A stretch of DNA of 64,000 nucleotides from an uncultured Blautia sp. (lineage in GTDB: Bacteria > Bacillota > Clostridia > Lachnospirales > Lachnospiraceae), in contig UQHF01000005.1 in assembly GCA_900540785.1 (NCBI GenBank), forward strand, positions 1-64,000, in the 5' to 3' direction. Numbering within the stretch: the stretch's first letter is position 1; each line of letters begins with the position of its first letter. This document shows positions 17,192 to 26,365 of this stretch, one piece after another. The translations under genes were made by a program, and so were the position numbers. The notes beneath the pieces were generated by a model, which saw only the letters and a program-made list of their open reading frames with translations, made no database searches and was not told where the DNA came from.

Positions 17192-19201
17192 TTATTCCTC
17201 CGGCTGTTCTTTCACAGGGAGTATTCCTTCCGGCTCTGTTGTCTCCGGAGCTGGCTCTTCTTTTTTCCCGTATTCTGAAAGATCCAGATCGTCAAGATTT
17301 TCAGGAATTTCCAGTCCTTTTTCCACTGCACGGAAAATCTTCATAAATTCTTTTCCTGTAATGGTTTCTTTGCGGATCAGATAATCTGCAATCTTGTCAA
17401 GAGCCTCTCTGTGCCCTCCGATCAGGCGTTTTGCCTCCTCATAAGAGTGATGAAGAAGTGCCATTACCTCATGGTCTACTTCGGTTGCCGTATCGTCTCC
17501 ACAGTTTAATACTGCACGGCCGCTTAAATACTGATCTTCCTGTGTGGCAAGTCCCATAAGTCCGAATCTCTCAGACATTCCGTACTGAGTGATCATAGCG
17601 CGCGCCACTTTTGTTGCCTGCTCAATATCGTTTGCAGCGCCTGTTGTCACCGTATCAAACACAAGCTCCTCTGCTGCTCTTCCTCCCAGATAGCCAACAA
17701 GCATTGCCTCCAGCTCCTTCTGCGTATTGAGATATTTCTCTTCCTCAGGAACCTGCATAACATATCCCAGCGCTCCCATTGTACGGGGTACAATGGTGAT
17801 CTTCTGTACAGGCTCTGCGTCTTTCTGGAGAGCACTTACAAGAGCATGTCCAACCTCGTGGTAAGAGACGATCTTTCTCTCCTGTGTGCTTAAAATGCGG
17901 TCTTTCTTTTCTTTTCCCACAAGAACCACTTCTACAGATTCCAGAAGGTCCTTCTGAGAAACAGCTTTTCTTCCGTTCTTTACTGCAAGAATCGCAGCTT
18001 CGTTGATCATATTTGCAAGATCAGAACCAACGGCTCCTGAGGTTGCAAGAGCAACTGCCTCAAAGTCTACCGTATCGTCAAGAAGCACATCCTTTGCGTG
18101 TACCTTCAAAATATCAATACGTCCCTTTAAGTCCGGACGATCCACAATGACCCGTCTGTCGAAACGGCCCGGACGGAGAAGGGCAGGATCAAGCACTTCC
18201 GGACGGTTTGTCGCCGCAAGGATCAGAAGCCCTTTTGAAGTGTCAAATCCATCCATCTCTGCGAGAAGCTGATTTAAAGTCTGTTCCCTCTCATCGTTGC
18301 CTCCGCCGTATCTGGAATCACGGCTCTTTCCGATCGCATCAATCTCATCAATAAAGACAATGCACGGCGCGTTCTTTTTCGCTTCCTCGAAAAGGTCGCG
18401 GACACGTGATGCACCCACACCTACAAACATCTCCACAAATTCAGAACCGGAAAGAGAGAAAAACGGCACGTGCGCCTCTCCTGCCACAGCCTTGGCAAGA
18501 AGGGTTTTTCCTGTTCCCGGAGGTCCTACAAGAAGCGCTCCTTTTGGAAGCTTTGCACCAATGGTTGTGTATTTTCCGGGATTATGAAGGAAATCCACAA
18601 CTTCCTGAAGAGACTCTTTTGCCTCGTCCTGTCCTGCCACATCTTTGAAGGTAATGCCTGTCTCCTTCTGAATATAAGCCTTTGCGCGGCTTTTGCCGAC
18701 GCCGCCCATCATTCCGCCGCCTTTGTTCATACGGCGCATAAAGAAGGTAAGCATTCCGAAAAGAAGGATTGTCGGGAGAAGCACACTCAGCATAGTTGCA
18801 AGAAATCCACCCAGAGCATCCGGCGGCTCAGATTTAAAAATAATATCTGTTCCTTCCAGACGTTTGGTAAGCGCTGTCTCATCTTCCATCTGATTGGTGT
18901 AATACGTCCGCTCCTGAAATGCGTTTTTCTGATTTTTCGGAACAATCGTCACGATTTCAGAGCCAACCTCCAGCGTCACTTCTTTTACCTGGTCTTTCTC
19001 GACCATTTCAATAAATTTGTCGTACGTGATCTCACTTGAGCCGTCCTTCAGCATATTCGTAAACAGGCTGAAGCACACAAGAGTCACGATCAGACATATT
19101 AAAAACGCCAGTATAGACTGGTGATTTTTATTTGGTCCCTGCTTTCCCGGACCCTGCTCCGGGCGGTTTGGATCCCGGTTATTATCTCTGTTATTGTCCA
19201 T
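17192..19201 (-). CDS. ftsH: ATP-dependent zinc metalloprotease FtsH
   Basis: Membrane-anchored AAA+ protease that degrades misfolded membrane proteins and regulators. After an Asn/Arg-rich N-terminal tail there is a membrane helix at about residues 30-50, an extracytoplasmic region, and a second helix near 135-150. The AAA module has Walker A GPPGTGKT, Walker B FIDEIDA and the second region of homology RPGRFDR. The zinc site HEVGH lies in the protease domain. The ATG at 19201 (669 aa) has AGGAGG at ideal spacing. A longer frame to 19270 overlaps the promoter. Confidence 0.97.
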   Translation of the reverse strand: MDNNRDNNRDPNRPEQGPGKQGPNKNHQSILAFLICLIVTLVCFSLFTNMLKDGSSEITYDKFIEMVEKDQVKEVTLEVGSEIVTIVPKNQKNAFQERTYYTNQMEDETALTKRLEGTDIIFKSEPPDALGGFLATMLSVLLPTILLFGMLTFFMRRMNKGGGMMGGVGKSRAKAYIQKETGITFKDVAGQDEAKESLQEVVDFLHNPGKYTTIGAKLPKGALLVGPPGTGKTLLAKAVAGEAHVPFFSLSGSEFVEMFVGVGASRVRDLFEEAKKNAPCIVFIDEIDAIGKSRDSRYGGGNDEREQTLNQLLAEMDGFDTSKGLLILAATNRPEVLDPALLRPGRFDRRVIVDRPDLKGRIDILKVHAKDVLLDDTVDFEAVALATSGAVGSDLANMINEAAILAVKNGRKAVSQKDLLESVEVVLVGKEKKDRILSTQERKIVSYHEVGHALVSALQKDAEPVQKITIVPRTMGALGYVMQVPEEEKYLNTQKELEAMLVGYLGGRAAEELVFDTVTTGAANDIEQATKVARAMITQYGMSERFGLMGLATQEDQYLSGRAVLNCGDDTATEVDHEVMALLHHSYEEAKRLIGGHREALDKIADYLIRKETITGKEFMKIFRAVEKGLEIPENLDDLDLSEYGKKEEPAPETTEPEGILPVKEQPEE

Positions 19202-19229
19202 TTCATTCCTCCTCTTGTTGTCCTTTCTT

Positions 19230-19258
19230 ATTATAAGTAGAAATCGTATATAAATCAA
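19230..19258 (-). promoter_or_regulatory. Promoter of ftsH
   Basis: Minus strand TTGATT (19253-19258), 17-nt spacer, TATAAT (19230-19235), giving a leader of about 20 nt that carries the GAGGAGG site. Confidence 0.7.
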
Positions 19259-19305
19259 CAAGGAAATCATAGTTTCCCCCTGTTTCCGAATATTTTCAAA
19301 AAAAA

Positions 19306-19336
19306 TTCACACAAATTTATGGTTTTGTAGTATACT
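19306..19336 (+). promoter_or_regulatory. Possible promoter of the DUF1846 gene
   Basis: TATACT at 19331-19336 with a TTCACA at 19306-19311. The 19-nt spacing is longer than ideal, so only the -10 is reasonably supported. Confidence 0.35.
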
Positions 19337-19398
19337 AGAAAGAGTATTTTTTAACTGACACGTGTTACCGTATATTTTTGAAAAGAAAGGAAAAACAA

Positions 19399-20877
19399 AT
19401 GAAGATTGGATTTGACAACGCAAAATACCTGAAAATGCAGTCTGAGCATATCCGGGAACGTATCAGCCAGTTCGGGAACAAACTCTATCTGGAATTCGGC
19501 GGAAAGCTTTTTGACGATTACCATGCCTCCAGAGTTCTTCCTGGCTTTGAACCGGACAGCAAGCTCCGCATGCTGATGCAGCTTTCCGACCAGGCGGAAA
19601 TTGTGATCGTGATCAGCGCAGACGACATTGACAAAAATAAAGTCCGCGGAGACCTCGGCATTACCTATGACGTTGACGTGCTCCGTCTCATTGATGAGTT
19701 TACAGCTCGGGGACTGTATGTGGGAAGCGTATGTATCACCCAGTATTCCGGTCAGGAGGGAGCCGATACCTTCCGCAAGCATCTGGAGAAACTGGGAATC
19801 CGTGTTTACACACATTATACAATTCCGGGATACCCAAGCAATACTTCTCTGATTGTAAGCGATGACGGCTACGGAAAAAATGATTATATTGAGACAACCC
19901 GTCCCCTTGTAGTGATCACAGCGCCGGGACCGGGAAGCGGAAAAATGGCTACCTGTCTTTCTCAGCTTTATCACGATTATAAAAGAGGAATCTCTGCCGG
20001 ATATGCAAAATTTGAGACCTTCCCTATCTGGAATATTCCTTTAAAACACCCTGTAAACCTTGCCTATGAGGCAGCTACAGCAGACTTAAACGATGTCAAC
20101 ATGATCGACCCCTTCCATCTGGAAGCATACGGGGAGACAACCGTAAATTATAATCGTGATGTGGAGATCTTCCCTGTTCTTCAGGCAATGTTCGAAAAAA
20201 TCATCGGAGAATGCCCGTACAAATCTCCTACAGACATGGGTGTAAATATGGCAGGAAACTGTATTATTGATGACGAAGCCTGCAGGGAAGCATCACGCCA
20301 GGAAATCATCCGCCGTTATTATAAGAGCATGAACGCCCTTGCTGCCGGAAACGGAAAAGAGGAGGAAGCATTTAAAATCGAACTTCTCTTAAAACAGGCA
20401 CACGCTTCTCTGGAAGACAGAAAAGTGGTTCCTGCCGCTCTTGAAATGGAAGAAAAAACAGGCGCTCCTGCCGCTGCTCTTGAGCTTCCTGACGGAAAAA
20501 TCGTGCACGGAAAAACTTCAGAGCTTCTCGGTGCATCCTCTGCCCTTCTTTTAAATGCCTTAAAAGAACTGGCAGGTATTGACCACAAACATCATGTAAT
20601 CTCTCCAGATGCGCTTCGCCCGATCCAGGAGCTGAAAACAAAATATCTGGGAAGCAAAAATCCCCGCCTCCACTCTGACGAGACACTGATCGCCCTTTCC
20701 ATAAGCGCAGCAAACAATCCGGAAGCGCGTCTTGCCCTGGAGCAGATTGCAAACTTAAAGGGCTGCCAGGCGCATACTTCTGTTATGCTCTCTTCTGTAG
20801 ATATTCAGTCCTTCCGAAAACTGGGAATTGAGCTGACCTGCGAACCGAAATTTGAAAAAGAAAAGAAATATATGTAA
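19399..20877 (+). CDS. DUF1846 family protein
   Basis: A 492-aa soluble protein matching the DUF1846 family of Firmicutes by its opening IGFDNAKYLKMQSEHI and by the segments GGKLFDDYHASRVLPGF and APGPGSGKMATCLSQLYHDY. The latter resembles a nucleotide-binding loop. No signal peptide or membrane segment is seen. Biochemical function is not established to my knowledge. The ATG at 19399 is preceded by AAAGG. It is divergent from ftsH and followed by a strong terminator, so it is probably monocistronic. Confidence 0.9.
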   Translation: MKIGFDNAKYLKMQSEHIRERISQFGNKLYLEFGGKLFDDYHASRVLPGFEPDSKLRMLMQLSDQAEIVIVISADDIDKNKVRGDLGITYDVDVLRLIDEFTARGLYVGSVCITQYSGQEGADTFRKHLEKLGIRVYTHYTIPGYPSNTSLIVSDDGYGKNDYIETTRPLVVITAPGPGSGKMATCLSQLYHDYKRGISAGYAKFETFPIWNIPLKHPVNLAYEAATADLNDVNMIDPFHLEAYGETTVNYNRDVEIFPVLQAMFEKIIGECPYKSPTDMGVNMAGNCIIDDEACREASRQEIIRRYYKSMNALAAGNGKEEEAFKIELLLKQAHASLEDRKVVPAALEMEEKTGAPAAALELPDGKIVHGKTSELLGASSALLLNALKELAGIDHKHHVISPDALRPIQELKTKYLGSKNPRLHSDETLIALSISAANNPEARLALEQIANLKGCQAHTSVMLSSVDIQSFRKLGIELTCEPKFEKEKKYM

Positions 20878-20918
20878 GAAAGAATCCTGCTATCAGGATT
20901 CTCCGCCTGCATAAAAAC

Positions 20919-20960
20919 ACCTCCGTTGCAGTCATTCCCGCTGCATCGGAGGTATTTTTT
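20919..20960. terminator. Terminator between DUF1846 gene and secreted protein gene
   Basis: Arms ACCTCCGTTGCAG (20919-20931) and CTGCATCGGAGGT (20941-20953), followed by ATTTTTT. It can act for both convergent genes. A second hairpin, AGAATCCTG-CTAT-CAGGATTCT at 20881-20902, stands just before it and recurs in altered form upstream of brnQ. Confidence 0.85.
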
Positions 20961-20972
20961 ATTTCATGTATT

Positions 20973-22943
20973 TTACAGCTCTGCCGGTCTTTCTGTCTCA
21001 TAATCTGACCAGACATCCATTGTTGTAGCTCCCGATAAGTCTACGGTATCCGTATAAGATCCGGCTGTAATCGTATAATCGCTGTCGCCTTCCACATAAA
21101 CCGTTCCGTCCTCACCCTTTACAGTTACTGTTTTTCCCTCTTCATCTGTGACCGTACCTGCATTTGCAAGAGAAGTTACTTTACTGTCTCCTGTTACTGT
21201 CCATGTTGAGTCCTCGCTTACATATACGTTTGCATATCCGTCTCCTCCGCCTCCCGCGTAAGTTTCATCCTGTAAAAAGGAACCTGTAAGCGTACTTCCA
21301 TCTGTTATATAAAAATCAAGATCGCTTATGGAATCCCAGATCACATCTCCTTTCATCTCCTGGCTCTGTGCCGTAAAATGACAGTCTGCTCCGTTATCTC
21401 CCGCAGTTCCCCATCCTCTCTTGTTATTATTTCCCGTGCACTGCAGGAAAAACTCACTGTCATCGTTCGCAGAAATATCCACATCTTTTAAAGCAATCGT
21501 ACTCTCTGTGTTTGTTGTGTAAAACAGACCTCCGTTATTTGAAGTAAGACTGCCCCCATCCATCTGGAATGTACTGTTTCCCACTTCTGAATCTCCCGAC
21601 ATACTCTGATAAAGTATGACTGTCCATGTAGTATCATTCTGCTCATCATCGCTCATATTTCCGGTAAGAGCTGTATTATATAAATGAAGGGAATTGAGTC
21701 CTTCGATACACACTGCTTCTGAACCGTTCGCTGTTAATTCTGCATTATTTACCGCAATATCCGCCGTGCAGTAAACTGCCGGAGAACCAACTCCATTTGA
21801 CACATATTTTCCGCTGTCCACAACCATCGTTCCACCGCCTCTGTCGCTTCGAATCGCAGCCGATGACTCTCCGTCTGTCTCTACATCAAGATTCCATGCA
21901 TAAAGTGTTCCTCCTCCTGCTGCGTGAATACCTCCTGATGTATCCTGTGATGTTTTGATCGCAGAATCTGCCGCATATACCGTACCATTTCCGTATGCAA
22001 AAAGTCCTGCTCCTCCGGCCGCATCTGTCGTAATCGTGCTGTTTTTTACAAGCGCAGTTCCGTCTTCTGCCAGAAGAGCCGCTCCTACCCCATAAAAGCT
22101 GGATGTATCCCCGCCTTTGCTTTCAGAAGAAGTTCTTGTGATTTCCACTTCGTCAAAAACTGTGCTGGCCCCCTGGGAAATAAGCGCAGCATTTTCGTCC
22201 GTTCCTGTAGATTCCAGAGAGATTTTTTCGATAGTCGTATCTTCCGTGTACTCGTTTGCTGCCGCATACTCTTCCGGCGCCTCTGCCATTCCTCCTGGAC
22301 CTCCCGGTCCTCCCTGTCCATTATCAGGACCGCCTCCCATACCGGGATCACCTACAGTAATTGTCAGAGCATTTCCATCTTCGTCCATTGTAACAGATAC
22401 AATATCTCCTTCCTGAATGTCAGAAAGAGTAATCGTTTCTCCTGCCGGCATCTCTCCCTGCGGCACTTCACCTTCCGGTGCTTCTCCCTCTGCCGGCGCT
22501 TCACCTTCTGCCGGTGCTTCGCCTTCCGGTGTTTCTCCCTCTGCCGGTGCTTCGCCTTCCGGTTTCTGCATACTGTTTTTTGTGATAACAGTATCATCTG
22601 TTACGGTAATTGTCAGTTCTTCGCCGGTGAGCTCCAATGAGGATTCCTCCTTTGCTGTTTCCTCTGTGGTTTCCTTCGAATCATCTCCCGGTTTTTCTTT
22701 TCTTGTTCCCACTGCAATGGTAATGCTTCCATCGCCTGCGGCTTTTACTTCGCCAAGTGTTGCATTTTCTTCTTTCTTCTCTTTGTCTTCTTTTCCTGTC
22801 CCGGATGCTTCTTCCACGCTTTCTGCCGCCGCTTCCGTATTTTCTGCCGCTGCTTCCGTATTTTCCGCATACACACTCACAGATGGCACAGATGCTGCCA
22901 CAACTGCCATTCCCAGTATAATTGCTGCATATTTATTCTTCAT
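20973..22943 (-). CDS. Secreted beta-helix-like protein with acidic Pro/Glu/Gly repeats
   Basis: A predicted exported protein of 656 aa. It has a signal peptide at residues 1-27 or so ending SVYA, then a duplicated ENTEAAA, a small beta domain, and a low-complexity stretch of repeated EGEAPAEGE-type units (about residues 125-170) and a Gly-Pro run. Residues 230-650 are Ser/Thr/Asn/Gly-rich short strands (SIxT, GGTLYA, DSAIKT) typical of a right-handed beta-helix. There is no LPXTG motif and no C-terminal membrane helix, so it is probably released or loosely wall-bound. I chose ATG 22943, nine bases after GAGG. The function is unknown; an adhesin-like role is a guess. Confidence 0.75.
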   Translation of the reverse strand: MKNKYAAIILGMAVVAASVPSVSVYAENTEAAAENTEAAAESVEEASGTGKEDKEKKEENATLGEVKAAGDGSITIAVGTRKEKPGDDSKETTEETAKEESSLELTGEELTITVTDDTVITKNSMQKPEGEAPAEGETPEGEAPAEGEAPAEGEAPEGEVPQGEMPAGETITLSDIQEGDIVSVTMDEDGNALTITVGDPGMGGGPDNGQGGPGGPGGMAEAPEEYAAANEYTEDTTIEKISLESTGTDENAALISQGASTVFDEVEITRTSSESKGGDTSSFYGVGAALLAEDGTALVKNSTITTDAAGGAGLFAYGNGTVYAADSAIKTSQDTSGGIHAAGGGTLYAWNLDVETDGESSAAIRSDRGGGTMVVDSGKYVSNGVGSPAVYCTADIAVNNAELTANGSEAVCIEGLNSLHLYNTALTGNMSDDEQNDTTWTVILYQSMSGDSEVGNSTFQMDGGSLTSNNGGLFYTTNTESTIALKDVDISANDDSEFFLQCTGNNNKRGWGTAGDNGADCHFTAQSQEMKGDVIWDSISDLDFYITDGSTLTGSFLQDETYAGGGGDGYANVYVSEDSTWTVTGDSKVTSLANAGTVTDEEGKTVTVKGEDGTVYVEGDSDYTITAGSYTDTVDLSGATTMDVWSDYETERPAEL

Positions 22944-23129
22944 ATACATTTCCTCTTCTTTCCGAAATGCCTTTTTTAGGCATTTCTGTTTTGTTTTATG
23001 CTGCTGATGGACATAATATACAGAAAAAATGTGTTCATTTTATGGGAAACCTGCGAAAAAAATGTGACGATGGCATTTTCTATAAATAGAAAATCCCGCA
23101 CAGTATTGCTTCTTTTTCCGGTAAAGCAA

Positions 23130-23181
23130 AAAAATATCCCGTCTTTTATGCAGGAGTTCTCTGCACAAAAAACGGGATATT
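23130..23181 (-). terminator. Terminator downstream of galE
   Basis: Two-tier hairpin: outer arms ATATCCCG and CGGGATAT, inner arms TGCAG and CTGCA. On the minus strand it is followed by TTTTTTT. It ends the nucleotidyltransferase-kinase-galE transcript. Confidence 0.75.
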
Positions 23182-23195
23182 CTGTAATACTTTAT

Positions 23196-24212
23196 TTAAT
23201 CATCGTATCCGTTTGGATTGTTGGACTGCCATCTCCAGGAGTCCTCGCACATCTCGCGAATATCATTTTCTGCTTTCCATCCAAGCTCTTTTTCTGCTTT
23301 GGAAGCATCGGAATAGCAGGTAGCAATATCTCCGGGACGGCGGTCTTTGATCACATACGGAACCTTTACGCCTGTAGCTGCCTCAAAATTCTTTACAATA
23401 TCAAGAACGCTGTAGCCTTTTCCTGTTCCCAGGTTGTAAATGCTTAATCCGGAGTTGTCCTCAATTTTCTTCAAGGCTTTTACATGACCTTTTGCAAGGT
23501 CTACTACGTGAATATAATCTCTTACGCCTGTTCCGTCCGGTGTGTCGTAATCGTTTCCGAATACGCCAAGCTCTTTCAATTTTCCTACTGCCACCTGTGT
23601 TACATACGGCATCAGGTTATTCGGGATACCATTTGGATTTTCACCGATCGTACCGCTCTTATGCGCACCGATTGGATTGAAGTAACGAAGGAGAACTACA
23701 TTCCACTCCGGATCTGCCTTCTGAATGTCTGTAAGGATCTGCTCCAGCATGGATTTTGTCCAGCCATATGGATTGGTGCACTGACCCTTCGGGCACTCTT
23801 CTGTGATCGGAATGATCGCAGGATCTCCGTATACCGTTGCAGAAGAAGAGAAAATAATATTTTTTACATTATGTTTTCTCATAACGTCTACAAGAGTTAA
23901 AGTACCTGCAATATTGTTTTCATAATATTCCCACGGTTTTGCCACAGATTCTCCAACTGCTTTTAAACCTGCAAAATGAATACAGGAATCAATGTCTTCC
24001 TTGTCGAAAATTTCATTTAAAGCATCACGGTCAAGAATGTCGGCTTTGTAGAATTTTACCGGTTTTCCTGTAAGCTTTTCCACTCTCTCCAGAGATTTCT
24101 CGCTGGAATTGCTTAAATTGTCAAGAACCACTACGTCATAGCCTGCGTTCTGCAGTTCCACTACTGTATGAGAACCAATGTAGCCTGCGCCGCCTGTCAC
24201 TAAAATTGCCAT
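23196..24212 (-). CDS. galE: UDP-glucose (or UDP-N-acetylglucosamine) 4-epimerase
   Basis: A short-chain dehydrogenase-fold epimerase of 338 aa. The NAD-binding GGAGYIGSH is at about residues 7-15, followed by a catalytic SSSATVYG and YGWTK (Y-x-x-x-K) and the GTGKGYSVL segment typical of GalE. It is third in a compact minus-strand set with a nucleotidyltransferase and a NahK-like kinase. That suggests interconversion of UDP-GalNAc/UDP-GlcNAc or UDP-Gal/UDP-Glc during host-glycan sugar salvage. The substrate range cannot be read from sequence alone. AGGAGG precedes the ATG, and a terminator follows. Confidence 0.94.
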   Translation of the reverse strand: MAILVTGGAGYIGSHTVVELQNAGYDVVVLDNLSNSSEKSLERVEKLTGKPVKFYKADILDRDALNEIFDKEDIDSCIHFAGLKAVGESVAKPWEYYENNIAGTLTLVDVMRKHNVKNIIFSSSATVYGDPAIIPITEECPKGQCTNPYGWTKSMLEQILTDIQKADPEWNVVLLRYFNPIGAHKSGTIGENPNGIPNNLMPYVTQVAVGKLKELGVFGNDYDTPDGTGVRDYIHVVDLAKGHVKALKKIEDNSGLSIYNLGTGKGYSVLDIVKNFEAATGVKVPYVIKDRRPGDIATCYSDASKAEKELGWKAENDIREMCEDSWRWQSNNPNGYDD

Positions 24213-24262
24213 AACTTTCTCCTCCTGGTTTTATATTTATTTCCTACGTTTCTATCTTACCA

Positions 24263-25363
24263 CTATTTATATTTTTCTACAATAGCTTTCATCTGCGGAA
24301 GTTTTTCTTCCATGTCTTTTACAAGCTTGAACTGTGTTCTGCAGCGTTCAAGATTATGACCTTCTCTGTGGATCTTAAAGTAGTGATCTCCCTCCAGATA
24401 ATCCGTAAGAAAACGCATTCCACATTCAAATGTCATAAGAATCGCGCCCATTGGAAGCATATCCAGCTCAAGATCTGTAAGAGCGCCTCCACAGCCCTCG
24501 ATAAAGCCTTTTACATATACTTCGTAGAGATGAAGGTCACAGGAAATTTTTGATAAATCCTGCTCGTCCTCTGCACCTGTGCTCGCTCCGAAACGAATGG
24601 AATCACCGAAATCGTTCACAGAAAGTCCCGGCATAACCGTATCCAGGTCGATCACACAGATTGCTTTTCCCGTCTCATCGTCTATCATGATATTATTAAG
24701 CTTTGTGTCATTGTGAGTAACACGAAGAGGAAGTTTTCCTTCTGCCTGAAGGTCACATAAAGTATGGGCGAGATTTTCTCGTTCCATTACAAAACGGATT
24801 TCCTCCTGTACCCCCTCTGCTCTGCCGCAGGCATCCTCTTCCACAGCTTTTTTAAATTTTGCAAAACGGTCTACTGTGTTGTGGAAATCTTTAATTGTTT
24901 CATGAAGGGTTTCTGCCGGATAATCTGCAAGAAGTCCCTGGAAATGTCCAAAAGCCACTGCACTCTGGTAAAAATCTTCCTCTGTCTCCACCTGGTCGTA
25001 AGATGTTGCATTCTCGATGAAAAGATATGCTCTCCAGTATTCTCCTTCTGAATCCCTGTAATAAGGAGAACCCTCTGCATCATTGACAATATTCAGAGTT
25101 TCTCTCTCCACATCTCCGCCGTTTTCCAGGATTTTTTTCTTAAGCCATGAAGTTACATTGCTTACGTTTTCCATCAGCTCTTCCGGTTTTGTGAAAATGC
25201 TCTTATTCATTCGCTGAAGAATATATCTCTTTATTCTTCCATCTACATCGTAAGTAAGGCGGAATGTATCGTTAATATGTCCGCTTCCATAAGGAATACA
25301 TTCTTTTAAAGTTCCCGGAAAATCAAATTTTCCAATGACTTCCATAATTTCTTTGTTTTCCAC
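24263..25363 (-). CDS. N-acetylhexosamine 1-kinase-like phosphotransferase (NahK type)
   Basis: An aminoglycoside-phosphotransferase-fold kinase of 366 aa. The segments YGSGHINDTF, YILQRMN, VTHNDTKLNNIM (catalytic loop), IDLDTVMPG (metal-binding Asp), FGDSIRFGAST and CGMRFLTDYLEGD follow the Bifidobacterium NahK/LnpB pattern, as I recall it, very closely. NahK makes GlcNAc-1-P or GalNAc-1-P from the free sugar. The start is GTG at 25363, directly after the stop of the upstream nucleotidyltransferase and eight bases after GGAGG. The order nucleotidyltransferase-kinase-galE supports a Leloir-like HexNAc route. Older databases call such proteins mucin desulfatase, which I consider a misnomer. 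Confidence 0.82.
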   Translation of the reverse strand: MENKEIMEVIGKFDFPGTLKECIPYGSGHINDTFRLTYDVDGRIKRYILQRMNKSIFTKPEELMENVSNVTSWLKKKILENGGDVERETLNIVNDAEGSPYYRDSEGEYWRAYLFIENATSYDQVETEEDFYQSAVAFGHFQGLLADYPAETLHETIKDFHNTVDRFAKFKKAVEEDACGRAEGVQEEIRFVMERENLAHTLCDLQAEGKLPLRVTHNDTKLNNIMIDDETGKAICVIDLDTVMPGLSVNDFGDSIRFGASTGAEDEQDLSKISCDLHLYEVYVKGFIEGCGGALTDLELDMLPMGAILMTFECGMRFLTDYLEGDHYFKIHREGHNLERCRTQFKLVKDMEEKLPQMKAIVEKYK

Positions 25364-26290
25364 TTATGATTCCTCCCAAAGTTTCTGAGGATACAATCCC
25401 TCATCTTTCAGTTTCTGGATTGCCGCAACTACAACCGGCTTGTCTTCTTTATAAGTAACGCCATACCACTTATCCATTGATTTCAGCACTTTTACTGTTG
25501 CTTTTTTCTCAGTCAAAAGCTCATCTACAACAAATGGCAGGAAATATTCGCATTTCAGCGGATTGCCCTCAAGATTCTCGTCCAGGAATTTTGCAAATCT
25601 GTCTTTTAATTCTTTCAGAATGCTTGCAGAAAATCCCCACATATTCATGGATACTGTGCTTCCTTCCGGAATTTCCACCCATGTTTTTCCATCATCTTCT
25701 GTGTAGGCTGCTCCGCCTTCTCTCTTCTCAATATGAGTACGCTCATTAATTTTAATAAGATGACCTTCTTCATCTGTCACGCAGACACCTCTTGCCACAT
25801 GACCATTATCTGTAAGTGTGTTCTCCAGCTTATAGCCAACCATCATGTAACTGTATGTATCTCCGTCTTCATTTTGAGAAAGGAAATCGTATGCCATCTG
25901 GAACGCATGGCTTCCATAATAATCATCTGCATTAATAACAGCAAATGGTCCGTCTACCTCGTCCAGGCAGCTTAAAATCGCATGACCGGTTCCCCAGGGT
26001 TTTACACGTCCTTCCGGAACGCTGTATCCTTCCGGAAGATTGTTCAGATCCTGGAAAACATAGGCAACTTCAACGATTTTGCTCATTCTGTCGCCAATGG
26101 CAGCTTTAAAATCTGCCTCATTTTCTTTTTTGATAATGAAGACTACTTTTTTGAAGCCTGCTCTCACCGCATCATAAATGGAAAAATCCATAATAATGTG
26201 TCCTTCTTTGTCAACAGGATCGATCTGTTTTAATCCGCCATATCGACTGCCCATACCTGCTGCCATAACTACTAATACTGGTTTCTTCAT
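25364..26290 (-). CDS. Sugar-1-phosphate nucleotidyltransferase
   Basis: A 308-aa enzyme of the RmlA-like nucleotidyltransferase fold. The N-terminal VMAAGMGSRYGGLKQ carries the nucleotide-binding signature, PWGTGHAIL follows at about residue 95, and VINADDYYG has the metal-binding Asp. The length and motifs differ from GalU and GlmU, and there is no acyltransferase domain. Its position directly before the NahK-like kinase suggests it uses HexNAc-1-P or Gal-1-P with UTP, filling the place of LnpC. The nucleotide and sugar are inferred. Confidence 0.85.
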   Translation of the reverse strand: MKKPVLVVMAAGMGSRYGGLKQIDPVDKEGHIIMDFSIYDAVRAGFKKVVFIIKKENEADFKAAIGDRMSKIVEVAYVFQDLNNLPEGYSVPEGRVKPWGTGHAILSCLDEVDGPFAVINADDYYGSHAFQMAYDFLSQNEDGDTYSYMMVGYKLENTLTDNGHVARGVCVTDEEGHLIKINERTHIEKREGGAAYTEDDGKTWVEIPEGSTVSMNMWGFSASILKELKDRFAKFLDENLEGNPLKCEYFLPFVVDELLTEKKATVKVLKSMDKWYGVTYKEDKPVVVAAIQKLKDEGLYPQKLWEES

Positions 26291-26365
26291 AATACAACTT
26301 CCCTTCTGTCTTTTATGATTTCTTAAAATAATCTTAGCATTTTGATATAATTAGTCTTTGCACGA

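Noticed and set aside
22440..22570. Short tandem DNA repeats as a CRISPR array
   Set aside because: They are in-frame codon repeats for EGEAPAEGE-type protein units without unique spacers.
22417..23007. 196-codon Ser-rich frame on the plus strand
   Set aside because: It is antisense to the repeat-rich secreted protein and its composition is the complement of Glu/Ala/Pro repeats; no start signals.
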